Source: Fretibacterium sp. (GTDB lineage Bacteria; Synergistota; Synergistia; Synergistales; Aminobacteriaceae). From it: a stretch of 36,675 nucleotides of DNA. A program made the position numbers and the translations under genes. Below are positions 1 to 8,078 of this stretch, piece after piece (position 1 is the stretch's first letter; each line of letters opens with the position of its first letter). The notes beneath the pieces were generated by a model. It was not told the origin of the DNA, ran no database searches, and saw only the letters and a program-made list of their open reading frames with translations. The stretch lies in assembly GCA_024681935.1 (NCBI GenBank), contig JAIKZX010000077.1, positions 1-36,675 on the forward strand, in the 5' to 3' direction.

Positions 1-16
1 ATCTTATTTCCTCCTT
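1..16 (-). promoter_or_regulatory. Ribosome binding site of a minus-strand gene beginning at the left edge
   Basis: On the minus strand the edge reads AAGGAGG, then 7 nt, then AT at positions 2-1. The next base, outside the window, would complete an ATG. This is a strong Shine-Dalgarno sequence with ideal spacing, so a minus-strand gene very probably starts at the boundary. Nothing of its product is visible. Confidence 0.6.
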
Positions 17-75
17 CACAAATGAAAAGACCCTGCCCCTCAGAAGATCAACGCGGAAGAAACCCCTCTCCAGCT

Positions 76-105
76 ATTAAATTATCCTCAGGGCTGTTGA
101 CTCAA
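76..105 (-). promoter_or_regulatory. Possible promoter for the gene left of the window
   Basis: The minus strand shows TTGAGT (100-105), an 18-bp spacer and TTTAAT (76-81), which is 4/6 and 5/6 of the sigma-70 consensus. It lies downstream of the tal terminator and upstream of the edge ribosome binding site, as expected for a promoter of the next gene. Positions 1-155 otherwise hold no gene that I can support. Confidence 0.35.
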
Positions 106-155
106 GAAGTATATCACACCCCGCAGGGCAGGGATCTGAGAAGGGGCTGAGGATG

Positions 156-191
156 AAAACAGCGCCCCGGCTCTGTCAGGACCGGGGCGCT
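156..191 (-). terminator. Rho-independent terminator after tal
   Basis: Positions 161-170 and 182-191 form a perfect 10-bp GC-rich stem with an 11-nt loop. On the minus strand it is followed by GTTTT. It begins 25 bp after the tal stop codon and ends the tkt-tal unit. Confidence 0.75.
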
Positions 192-216
192 TCAGCGGTG
201 TCCCTGTTCCGGATAC

Positions 217-1305
217 TTACTTCTTCCCTGCCTTCGTCTCAATGGCGGCCAGGAGGGACCTGAACGCCCCGTTGAAGGACTCCAGCCCGTCCGCCAGCAG
301 CCTGGCGCAGACGGCGGAGAGATCGACGCCGGCCTCGTTCAGACGCTTCATCCTCGTTCGGGCTCCGTCAAGGTCGTTCTCAATCGCCGCCCTGGCCTTG
401 CCGTGGTCCAGGAAGGCGGTGAGCGTCGCGGGAGGAACGGTGTTCACCGTATCGGGTCCGATGAGCTCCTGAACGTACTTCACGTCGGAGTAGGCGGGGT
501 TCTTCGTGCCCGTGCTGGCCCACAACGGCCGCTGCACTTTCGCGCCCCTGGCGGCCAGCGCCTCCCACTCCGCGCCGGAGAAGATCTTTTTGAACCGCTG
601 GTAGGTGAGACGGATGCCATCCACGGCGATCGTGCCGCAGAGGGAATTCTCGCCCTTTGCCGCCAGGGCCTTGTCCACCGCCGTGTCCACGCGGCTGACG
701 AAGACGGAGGCCACCGACGCCACGGCAAGGCTCTCGCCCTTCGCGGCCCGCGCCTTGAGCCCCTTAATGTAGGCCTCGGCTACGGAGGCGTACTGCTCCT
801 CCGAGAAGATGAGGGTGGCGTTGACGTTGACGCCCGCGGCAATGCACTGCTCCACCGCGGCCACGCCCTCCGGCGTGGCGGGGATCTTGATCATGACGTT
901 GGGGCGGTTCAGAACGGAGAAGAGCCGCTTAGCCTCCGAGACGGTGCTGGCAAGGTCGGACGCCAGCAGGGGATTGACCTCCAGGCTCACATAGCCGTCC
1001 TGTCCCTTTGTCCTGTCATAGACGGGGCGCATGATGTCCGCCGCCGCCCCCACCTCCTGAAGCGTCAGGGCCTCATAGATGTCGGACGCGCTCTTGCCCC
1101 TGCCCGCCATCTCCGCGATCTCCCTGTCGTAGTCCTCCGTCTTGGCGATGGCTCCCTCAAAGATTGAAGGGTTTGTCGTCACCCCGACGACGCCCTGATC
1201 GATCCACTGTGCCAGGCCGCCCGAGGCGATCAGACTGCGGCTGATTGTGTCCAGCCAGGCGCTCTGTCCCAAATCAAAAACGTCATGCAGCACGGTACGA
1301 GGCAT
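217..1305 (-). CDS. tal: Transaldolase
   Basis: This 362-aa protein is a transaldolase. The enzyme moves a dihydroxyacetone unit between sedoheptulose-7-phosphate and glyceraldehyde-3-phosphate in the cytoplasmic non-oxidative pentose phosphate pathway. The N-terminus carries the family signature GVTTNPSIFEGAI, and MIKIPAT contains the Schiff-base lysine (about Lys140). The length fits the long transaldolase subfamily of about 360-370 aa (from family knowledge). The ATG is preceded by GGAGGAA at good spacing. It lies 82 bp downstream of tkt, its pathway partner, and a hairpin in that gap (1349-1369) may set the ratio of the two messages. A terminator follows the stop. Confidence 0.95.
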   Translation of the reverse strand: MPRTVLHDVFDLGQSAWLDTISRSLIASGGLAQWIDQGVVGVTTNPSIFEGAIAKTEDYDREIAEMAGRGKSASDIYEALTLQEVGAAADIMRPVYDRTKGQDGYVSLEVNPLLASDLASTVSEAKRLFSVLNRPNVMIKIPATPEGVAAVEQCIAAGVNVNATLIFSEEQYASVAEAYIKGLKARAAKGESLAVASVASVFVSRVDTAVDKALAAKGENSLCGTIAVDGIRLTYQRFKKIFSGAEWEALAARGAKVQRPLWASTGTKNPAYSDVKYVQELIGPDTVNTVPPATLTAFLDHGKARAAIENDLDGARTRMKRLNEAGVDLSAVCARLLADGLESFNGAFRSLLAAIETKAGKK

Positions 1306-1348
1306 GATTTATTCCTCCGTTTCAAAAATAGTTTCATAAAATCAAATG

Positions 1349-1369
1349 GCTGGCCCCTGGGGGGCCAGC
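1349..1369 (-). repeat. Strong hairpin between tkt and tal
   Basis: GCTGGCCCC (1349-1357) pairs perfectly with GGGGCCAGC (1361-1369) around a 3-nt loop. On the minus strand it is followed by CATTTGATTTT, which is T-rich but not a clean T-tract. It could be a leaky terminator or an RNA processing or stability hairpin within a tkt-tal transcript. Confidence 0.6.
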
Positions 1370-1387
1370 ACAAAGACCCAAAGGGAA

Positions 1388-3325
1388 TTACAGTTTGCGG
1401 AACGCCGCGGCGATGTCCGCAGCGGAGAGTCCCATGTCCGCGTAAACGTCGGCCGATGCGCCGGACGCGCCGTAGCGGCTTACGCCCAGCGTCCTGAACT
1501 TCCCGAGCTTCAGTCCCTCCCGCGCCGCTGCCAGGGCCATAATCGCGCCCATGCCGGTGTCCGCGTGGTGGTCCTCCACGGTCAGGATGGGCCCAGCCTG
1601 GGCAGCCTCCTTCAGAGCCTCGAGGTCCGTCTCCAGCGGGCAGGAAACTCCCCACACCGTCACCTCGACGCCCTCCTCCGACAACAGCTTTGCCGCCTCC
1701 AGGGCGGTCTGGGCCATGGCTCCCAGGGCGAAGAGGGAGCCGTCCTTGCCCTGACGCAGCTTCACGGCCCTGCCATACTCAAATCGGTAATTTCCGGCGA
1801 ACAGCGGCTTGCCGCTGGCGTCCGTCACCGTGTTGAGCTTGCTGCGCCCCACGGCCAGACAGATGCAGCCCGGTGTGGCAAGCATCCAGCGCGTGACGCG
1901 GTCCGTCTGATTGGGGTCGATGGGGACCACCAGCTTCCAGCCAAACATATTTCTGAACAGCCCCACGTAGTCGATGCACTGGTGAGTCTTGCCGTCCTCA
2001 CCGACGTCCAGCCCCACATGGGTGAGGACGGTCTTGCTGCCCGCGTGGTTGATATCGTTCAGACGCTGCTGGTTGTAGACCTCGTCGATGCCGAACACGC
2101 CAAAGTCCGCCCAGACGGACACCACGCCCGTGGACGCGGCCGCGCCGGCGGCCGTGGCGGTGTTGTGTTCCTGAATGCCGCACTGCACATAATTCTCCGG
2201 GCAGGCGTCGCGGAAGCCGCCGGTCATGACGGAGGGCGCCAGGTCGCAGTCAAAGACAAGGATGGGCGTCCGGCCCTCCTTCCTGTAGTTCAGCGCCCCG
2301 ATATCGGCCAGAGCCTTGCCGAAGGCCCCGCGGTTGTCTGACGCTTTGGGCCCCTCGTAGGTCCGGGGAGTGCCCAGATCAAGGGACGGCATGGGCGGAA
2401 GCGGCACAGGACGGCCTTTATACTCCGGCTCCGACTTCCTGGCCTCCAGCGCGCGGGTCAAAACCTCCGGGTCGCCGCCGAGGCCTTTGACAACCTGCGC
2501 GTAGACCTCCGGACCGGGGGCCTTGCCGTGATAGTCCGGGATGCCCTCCATGGGCCCGCCGTCCCTGCCCATCACCGTGCGGCACAGAAGCACCGTGGGC
2601 TTCCCGCGCTGTCCGGCGGTCCGCAGCGCCTCGTAGATGGCGGGGAAGGAATGGCCGTCGCACTCCACGGCCTCCCAGCCGTCCGCCTCCCAGATGGCCC
2701 GCAGATTGCAGGGCATGACCGTCTCGCGGTCCCCGTTGATCTGGATGTTGTTCCAGTCCACCAGGGCAACCACGTTGGTCAGCTTCTCCTTGACGGCGAC
2801 ACGCCGGGCCTCGGCGAGCTGTCCCTTGGGCTGCCCGCCGTCCCCCATCAGGACGTAGGCGCGGCCGTGGTGTCCCCGGGCGCGCTGGGCCAGAGCGAAG
2901 CCCACTCCGGCGGAGAGTCCCTGTCCCAGGTTCCCTGTTCCCCAGTCGATGCCGGGAACTTCACGCGTCACGTGCCCCTGAAAGGCGCTGTGGCAGTGGC
3001 GGAAGTGCGCCCTCACCTCGTCCCGGTCCACAAAACCCCATGCCGCCAGAGCCGCGTAGGCCCCCGCTGAGGTGTGCCCGTGCGATACAACGACAAAGTC
3101 TCTCTCACCCGGCTCTTCCTGAGGGGCTGTCAGGTTCCTCGCAACGCCAAAGACGGTCATGAACATCTCCATGCTGGAGAACGCGCCGGCCGGATGTCCG
3201 CTTTTTGCGGCAGCGACCATTGTCACGGCGCTGACGCGGGCATCCCGGGCCGCAGCCTGAAGGGCAGAGACCTGCTCGCCGGTGAGCTTCTCCGCCGGAA
3301 AACCGTTCAACTTCGGTAAGGACAT
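1388..3325 (-). CDS. tkt: Transketolase
   Basis: This 645-aa protein is a single-chain transketolase. It transfers two-carbon units between sugar phosphates using thiamine diphosphate (TPP) and a divalent metal. The N-terminal half carries the TPP-binding core, starting with GDGGQPKGQLAEA and ending with NN about 30 residues later, preceded by GTGNLGQGLSAG. The pyrimidine-binding half contains GIQEHN, whose Glu activates the cofactor, and VWADFGVFG. Fused halves and normal length distinguish it from split archaeal-type transketolases. The ATG has AAGGAG 9 nt upstream. It begins a unit with tal and starts 69 bp after cbiD, in a gap with a TATAAT on the same strand. Confidence 0.95.
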   Translation of the reverse strand: MSLPKLNGFPAEKLTGEQVSALQAAARDARVSAVTMVAAAKSGHPAGAFSSMEMFMTVFGVARNLTAPQEEPGERDFVVVSHGHTSAGAYAALAAWGFVDRDEVRAHFRHCHSAFQGHVTREVPGIDWGTGNLGQGLSAGVGFALAQRARGHHGRAYVLMGDGGQPKGQLAEARRVAVKEKLTNVVALVDWNNIQINGDRETVMPCNLRAIWEADGWEAVECDGHSFPAIYEALRTAGQRGKPTVLLCRTVMGRDGGPMEGIPDYHGKAPGPEVYAQVVKGLGGDPEVLTRALEARKSEPEYKGRPVPLPPMPSLDLGTPRTYEGPKASDNRGAFGKALADIGALNYRKEGRTPILVFDCDLAPSVMTGGFRDACPENYVQCGIQEHNTATAAGAAASTGVVSVWADFGVFGIDEVYNQQRLNDINHAGSKTVLTHVGLDVGEDGKTHQCIDYVGLFRNMFGWKLVVPIDPNQTDRVTRWMLATPGCICLAVGRSKLNTVTDASGKPLFAGNYRFEYGRAVKLRQGKDGSLFALGAMAQTALEAAKLLSEEGVEVTVWGVSCPLETDLEALKEAAQAGPILTVEDHHADTGMGAIMALAAAREGLKLGKFRTLGVSRYGASGASADVYADMGLSAADIAAAFRKL

Positions 3326-3373
3326 TGAGCTTCACTCCTTAAAAATCGGGAAACTGATTTTGGTGATGCTTTA

Positions 3374-3379
3374 ATTATA
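3374..3379 (-). promoter_or_regulatory. Probable -10 element of the tkt promoter
   Basis: A perfect TATAAT lies on the minus strand 48 bp before the tkt start, in the AT-rich cbiD-tkt gap. No good -35 hexamer stands at the usual distance, so this is either an activator-dependent promoter or a chance match. It would make tkt-tal independent of the cbi operon. Confidence 0.45.
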
Positions 3380-3394
3380 TAGCATTATGGGGAT

Positions 3395-4459
3395 TTAAGG
3401 ACATAACGCCCCCGGTGTGCAGCCCAGAATGTTTCCCTCGTTGTCGATAAAGGCCGCCTCAACAGGGAACCCGCCAAAGGAACGGTCTGTGCAGCGCCGG
3501 GCCGCCACCCCGGCCAGCGTCTCCCAAAGGCTGGTCAGGCCCTCATCCCGCAGAAGCCGCATGGCATTTTCTGTTGTGCGGCAGGTGTAGAGCCGCTGGA
3601 TAAGCTCCTTTCGCGCGCCGGCCAGCGCCGCGTGAGTGCACAGCGCCTCAATCCGTCCGTCCGCGACGCGGTTGTGGGTGTTGAAGGACCCCGCCGCCAC
3701 CTTCAGGAGCTTTCCGGGATGGCCGCAGAGAAGACCGCGCTGAAAGCCCAGACGGGCCGCCGAATCCAGAACGTGGCCGGGATAGTTCCCCACCTGGATT
3801 ACACGCCGCCCCTGGACGCCAAGGGCCTTTCTCAAAGCCGTCTCCCCCGTGTTCCCAAAGGTCATGATGAGGTTTTTGACTCCCAGCGAGTGCAGAATGC
3901 TGAGCTCAAGGTCCAGAGACGCCAGCAGCGCCCCCTCGTCCATGGGACGCACCACGCCGGTGGTCCCGAGGATGGAAAGCCCTCCCGCCACCCCAAGCCG
4001 GGGATTGAAGGTGTGTTTTGCCGTCTCCTCCCCGCCGGGAATGGAGAGGGTGACGCGCACGGCACGGGCCCCCAGCACCGAACGCACCGCGTCCTCAATC
4101 ATCCTGCGCGGAACGGGGTTGATGGCCGGCTCGCCGGGAGGGACCTTCATTCCCGGCAGGGTCACCGTGCCCACGCCCTCCCCCGCGGCAAAGGTCACCG
4201 GCCCCTCATCCGGGCTGACCTCCAGCGACGCGCAGACCGTCATCCCATCCGTCGCGTCCGCGTCGTCCCCGGCGTCCTTCACCACGCCGCAGCCGCCGGG
4301 GACAGGAAAAACCGAAAGGGTGAACGTCCTCTCAGAGGGCCCTGTCACGGTCACCTGTCCGGGGCATTTCCCGTCGCGTAAACACAGGGCCGCCGCCTTC
4401 GCCGCCGCGGCCGCGCAGGTCCCGGTCGTAACCCCCTCGCGGAGAGGTTCACATCCCAT
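3395..4459 (-). CDS. cbiD: Cobalt-precorrin-5B C1-methyltransferase CbiD
   Basis: This 354-aa protein is CbiD, which methylates C-1 of cobalt-precorrin-5B in the anaerobic cobalamin pathway. The N-terminus LREGVTTGTCAAAAAKAA is the CbiD hallmark. GVRPMDE-like and NPRLGVAGG segments also fit. The open frame continues upstream to 4795, but that extension is the antisense-free shadow of cbiC and has shadow-type composition. The correct start is the ATG at 4459, which overlaps the 3' end of cbiC by 11 bp and implies translational coupling. The length is close to the usual 350-380 aa. It is the last gene of the tolC-to-cbiD unit. Confidence 0.93.
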   Translation of the reverse strand: MGCEPLREGVTTGTCAAAAAKAAALCLRDGKCPGQVTVTGPSERTFTLSVFPVPGGCGVVKDAGDDADATDGMTVCASLEVSPDEGPVTFAAGEGVGTVTLPGMKVPPGEPAINPVPRRMIEDAVRSVLGARAVRVTLSIPGGEETAKHTFNPRLGVAGGLSILGTTGVVRPMDEGALLASLDLELSILHSLGVKNLIMTFGNTGETALRKALGVQGRRVIQVGNYPGHVLDSAARLGFQRGLLCGHPGKLLKVAAGSFNTHNRVADGRIEALCTHAALAGARKELIQRLYTCRTTENAMRLLRDEGLTSLWETLAGVAARRCTDRSFGGFPVEAAFIDNEGNILGCTPGALCP

Positions 4460-5054
4460 AGAGCAGCGCGTTGACGATGGCGGCCGCCACGGTGGAGCCG
4501 CCCTTGCGGCCCATGGCGCAGATCTGATGCACGTCCGTTGCGGACAGCATTTCCTTGGCCTCCACCACATTGACGAAGCCCACCGGCACGCCGATGACGA
4601 GCGAGGGTTTTGCCATCCCGTGGCGGATAAGCCTGCAGAGGTGGATGAGGGCCGTCGGAGCGTTGCCGATGGCGAAAATCGCGTCCGGCGTCTCCAGAGC
4701 CGCGCGTTCCATGCTGACAACCGCGCGTGTCGTGCCGCGCATCTCGGCTTCCTCCCGAACTTCAGCCTCCGCCATGTGGCAGACGACGGAGACATTCCAG
4801 CGTGAGGCCGCCTCCTTGCTGATGCCCGCCGCGGCCATGGCCGTGTCCGTCACCACCGTGACCCCCCGGCGCAGCGCCTCGCGTCCCCGGGGCACAGCCC
4901 CCTCAGAGAAGCGGAGGGTCCGGACGAAGTCAAAGTCCGCCGTCGTGTGGACGACGCGCTTCACGATGGGAAGATCTTCCGCGTTCCCCGGCCATTCCCC
5001 CATCTCATCCGCAATGATGGCCATGCTGGCCTGTTCAATTTCCTCCGGTCTCAT
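4449..5054 (-). CDS. cbiC: Cobalt-precorrin-8 methylmutase CbiC
   Basis: This 201-aa protein is CbiC, the CobH family mutase that moves the C-11 methyl group to C-12 to give cobyrinate. VKRVVHTTADFDF near the N-terminus contains the catalytic histidine (His36 here, equivalent to His43 of CobH). GVPVGFVNVVEAKE and GRKGGSTVAAAIVNALL near the C-terminus are typical. It overlaps the end of the mscS gene by 20 bp and cbiD by 11 bp, so both B12 genes sit in the reading chain of an envelope operon. No other cbi gene and no cobalamin riboswitch are visible in the window. Confidence 0.94.
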   Translation of the reverse strand: MRPEEIEQASMAIIADEMGEWPGNAEDLPIVKRVVHTTADFDFVRTLRFSEGAVPRGREALRRGVTVVTDTAMAAAGISKEAASRWNVSVVCHMAEAEVREEAEMRGTTRAVVSMERAALETPDAIFAIGNAPTALIHLCRLIRHGMAKPSLVIGVPVGFVNVVEAKEMLSATDVHQICAMGRKGGSTVAAAIVNALLYGM

Positions 5055-7377
5055 TGGGGGATGCCTCCTTCACGTTCGTTTCTGGCGGGATAATGTGGAC
5101 GTCCCGCTGCGGATAAGGAATGCCAATGCCTTCGTCCCGGAACACCGAGGCGAGGTGGTGTCGCATATCGCTGGCAACCTTCAGGGTTGACGCCTGACGC
5201 AGGTCAATCCAGTAATAGCCCTCAAACTCCAGCGCGTTGTCGCCAAAGTTCCTGAAGACGACGAAGGGCGCGGGGTCCTTCAGCGTTTTTGAATGCCCCT
5301 TCATGATATCCCGCATCAGCTCCTCCACCTTGCGGGTGTCCGCGTCATAGGCGACCCCTACCTTCAGGACGCAGCGCATCTTATAGTCCGAGCCGGTCCA
5401 GTTGGTGACGCTGTTTTCCAGGAAGTAGCGGTTGGGCAGCACCACATCCAGCCCGTCCCAGGTCTTGATGGTGGTGGAGCGGGACCCGATGTCATGCACA
5501 GTGCCCTCCGTCCCCGCGATGGAGATGATGTCGTTGACCTTGAAGGGCCGGCTGAAGATGACAATGAAGCCGCTGATGAGGTTGTTGAAGATGTTCTGCA
5601 TCCCAAATCCAAAGCCCACCGCGAAGGCGCCGCCCAGGAAGGCGAAGGCCGTCAGGGGGATTTTGACGATGTTGAGTGCTGTGAGGGCGAAGGCGAGCCA
5701 TAAAATGTAGAAGACGATGCGCTGGGTGGCGTTGGCTGCCGTCTCACTGGTGTTGAAGCGTTTGATCATCCGGGACTTCAGCCAGCGGCTGCCGATGGAA
5801 CTGAGGAAGAAACTGGAGAGGAACACCAGCACAGCGACGGACAGCCGCCAGACTGTGACGGAGTAGCCCTCACCCTTCCACAGCTCCGTATCCAGAAATC
5901 CGATGATGGTCTCTTTGCTGAAGCTGTGAACCTTCTCCGCAATGCGGATGGCGCTGATTCTGTCGCTGGCCTCGATGTAGAGACGCTGGTAAAGGAAGCT
6001 CAGGATAGGTATCTGAGACTCGTAGCGGTTCAGGATGTCCGAGATAATCCTGCGCTGGTTCGCTATGGTCTGGAGCAGGTTCTGCTGCACCTTGCTCCGG
6101 TCCTCAGCCGAGAGCCCGGCCAGGCCGGTCTGACCCTCCTGAGGCTCCTCCTTGCCGGCGTCCCTGATGGCATCCGCCTGCTTCTGCAGGCTCTCAATGT
6201 GCTGAATCAGGTCCATCTCCAGCCTTCGTACGGCTTTGAGCTGCATCTGGAGCTCATCGAGGCGCGTCCTGGCGCTTTCCCGGTCCTTCCATATATCCTC
6301 CCCGGACGCCTTGTCCAGGAAGAGCTTATATCGCTTGCGCCAGACATTCTGTGTCTCTCTGAGGAACCCGACCTCCTCGTCGAGAAGGGCAACCATGTGC
6401 TCCCAATAATCTGACCGCGCAAGCCGCGCCATGTAGAGCGACAGAGCCGGTGTCAGCCGGTCGGTCTCTGTGTTTTCCTCGTTTTCATTGACGGAAAGGG
6501 ATGCCCGGGCCCGGACCACGGAGGCGGTGGCAGAGTCCAGCGCATTCCGGGCCTCCTCCATTTCATGGGTCATCGCGTCAATGCGCTCCTGTAACGCCGC
6601 GATGTTGGCGTTCAGGACCTCCTCCGGGAAGGTAATATTCTCCTCCATGAGCTCCAGCTGCCGCTCGAGCTGAGAGACAAAAGTAATGTTCCGGTCAAAC
6701 CCCTGGCGCATCGTGCGGACCTGGAGCGAGGACAGGGCGAGGTTCAGACGGGCCGCCTCCAGCGCCAGCGAGTAGGTGCGCGGCAGCTCAATAACCATGC
6801 CCCCCGTCTGGTCACCCTCCGCCTCTTTTTTGAGCTTTTCCACATCGGCAATATCGAGGCGCAGCGTGTGGAGCTTCGACTGAATCATGAAGGCCGCATG
6901 GTTCAGCCCCTGAGACACTTTTTCAATCTCCATGCGCAGAAAGTCGGAGTCATTGATATCCGGTGATACCGGCATGAGGGGCAGCTCCGGCCCGGACTGA
7001 GGCGGAGTCATCTGATTGAAGACACTGAAGGCCGTGTAAGTCACTTTCAGATCTGACAATATCTGCATATGCAGTTCACGCTGCTCATTCGTGTAGCCCC
7101 AGATCGTCATGTCCTCCGAAGCCGTCTCGATCAGCGCGGCAAGCTCACTGAGCCTGAGAGTCACATCCGCGCTCCCCAGCTTTAAAGCCACCAGCTCCGC
7201 CTCGACAACCTCGCGCGTCTGTGCAATATCTTCACTGATCTCCGTCTGGAGCCGAATCACATCGTCCGCTGCGTTCTCATCGGTCTGTGCGCCCAGAGCA
7301 GGGGAGTCAAAGGGAAGAACAAGCAGCGTCAGGGCCCACAGCCCGACAAAAAACTTACGCAGCAAAAAGCCGGTCAT
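5035..7377 (-). CDS. Large MscS-family mechanosensitive channel with periplasmic coiled-coil domain
   Basis: This protein of about 780 aa has the start set at the ATG at 7377. That start follows an AGGAGAGG-type site and opens a clear signal peptide (MTGFLLRKFFVGLWALTLL). Residues about 30-490 are rich in Glu, Leu and Arg heptads and look like a long periplasmic helical domain. The C-terminal third is the MscS core: helices near 505-527 and 552-572, a glycine/alanine pore helix near 575-600 (GGAFAVGFGFGMQNIFNN), then the beta domain with FKVNDIISI and VLPNRYF. It should relieve osmotic stress in the inner membrane. The gene starts 22 bp after the lytic transglycosylase and overlaps cbiC by 20 bp. 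It resembles MscK/YnaI-like large channels in architecture, and I do not assign a symbol. Confidence 0.88.
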   Translation of the reverse strand: MTGFLLRKFFVGLWALTLLVLPFDSPALGAQTDENAADDVIRLQTEISEDIAQTREVVEAELVALKLGSADVTLRLSELAALIETASEDMTIWGYTNEQRELHMQILSDLKVTYTAFSVFNQMTPPQSGPELPLMPVSPDINDSDFLRMEIEKVSQGLNHAAFMIQSKLHTLRLDIADVEKLKKEAEGDQTGGMVIELPRTYSLALEAARLNLALSSLQVRTMRQGFDRNITFVSQLERQLELMEENITFPEEVLNANIAALQERIDAMTHEMEEARNALDSATASVVRARASLSVNENEENTETDRLTPALSLYMARLARSDYWEHMVALLDEEVGFLRETQNVWRKRYKLFLDKASGEDIWKDRESARTRLDELQMQLKAVRRLEMDLIQHIESLQKQADAIRDAGKEEPQEGQTGLAGLSAEDRSKVQQNLLQTIANQRRIISDILNRYESQIPILSFLYQRLYIEASDRISAIRIAEKVHSFSKETIIGFLDTELWKGEGYSVTVWRLSVAVLVFLSSFFLSSIGSRWLKSRMIKRFNTSETAANATQRIVFYILWLAFALTALNIVKIPLTAFAFLGGAFAVGFGFGMQNIFNNLISGFIVIFSRPFKVNDIISIAGTEGTVHDIGSRSTTIKTWDGLDVVLPNRYFLENSVTNWTGSDYKMRCVLKVGVAYDADTRKVEELMRDIMKGHSKTLKDPAPFVVFRNFGDNALEFEGYYWIDLRQASTLKVASDMRHHLASVFRDEGIGIPYPQRDVHIIPPETNVKEASPNETGGN

Positions 7378-7399
7378 CTCCGGGAATCCTCTCCTCTTT

Positions 7400-8074
7400 T
7401 TATTTAAGGGTCCTGAGGTGTTTCTTATACGCGTCCTCCAGCGTCTTCTTTGTGGCCAATATCCTGTGGGCCAGTTTCTTGTTCCCCGCGCTGTAGCGCA
7501 GCAGTCCCGCCCGCAGGTCCGACCCGGCGGCAGCACGGCAATCCCTTAATATCTCTGTTCCCATCAGGATATTGATTTTGGGGTCCAGAAAATCCTTCGC
7601 TTTTTTAACGCTGGGGTACTCCTTCATGATTCTTTTCTTGTGAATGCGCCAGCGAACCTGCATCAGACCATAGTCTCCGCCCCGGGAGACGGCGGCGGCG
7701 TTGGCTGCGGATTCGTGCACCACTATTGATGCCAGCACGAAGGGGTCCTGCCCGAACTTTTCCCCCGCCTGGAGGACGTACTCCGCGTACTGCCGCGCCT
7801 GCTTCTTTGAAAGTTTGCGGTTGTAGCGGGAGAACAGCTCCGCAATGCTCCTGATCCGGGCCTCCCTTTGTTTGGCGTTGGACGGGCTGCCGGAATCCGC
7901 TTTTTTGCCAGTAAACTTTGGAAGAAGGTCGACCCTGATGATCCGGTCATCTTCAGAGGGGGGCGGAAGCTCGAATTTTCCCGGCTTCGCCCCCGCCGTA
8001 ACGGGGAGCAGCAGAAAATACAGACACAGGCTGCTCTCCGCGATAGTTCTCAGAAGCGGTTTCGGAAGACTCAT
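7400..8074 (-). CDS. Exported lytic transglycosylase (SLT domain)
   Basis: This 224-aa protein has an N-terminal hydrophobic signal segment (SSLCLYFLLLPVTAGA). Its C-terminal SLT-type lysozyme-like domain cuts the MurNAc-GlcNAc bond of peptidoglycan. VVHESAAN holds the expected catalytic glutamate, and GGDYGLMQV and NILMGTEIL are the next conserved motifs of the family. A basic linker (residues about 60-90) precedes the domain. The gene starts 4 nt after the tolC stop and lacks a strong ribosome binding site of its own, which suggests coupling. Its position between an outer-membrane channel and a mechanosensitive channel points to envelope maintenance. Confidence 0.88.
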   Translation of the reverse strand: MSLPKPLLRTIAESSLCLYFLLLPVTAGAKPGKFELPPPSEDDRIIRVDLLPKFTGKKADSGSPSNAKQREARIRSIAELFSRYNRKLSKKQARQYAEYVLQAGEKFGQDPFVLASIVVHESAANAAAVSRGGDYGLMQVRWRIHKKRIMKEYPSVKKAKDFLDPKINILMGTEILRDCRAAAGSDLRAGLLRYSAGNKKLAHRILATKKTLEDAYKKHLRTLK

Positions 8075-8078
8075 GGAA

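Noticed and set aside
4460-4795. Upstream extension of the cbiD frame
   Set aside because: This region is the third-frame shadow of cbiC. The conserved CbiD sequence begins right at the ATG at 4459.
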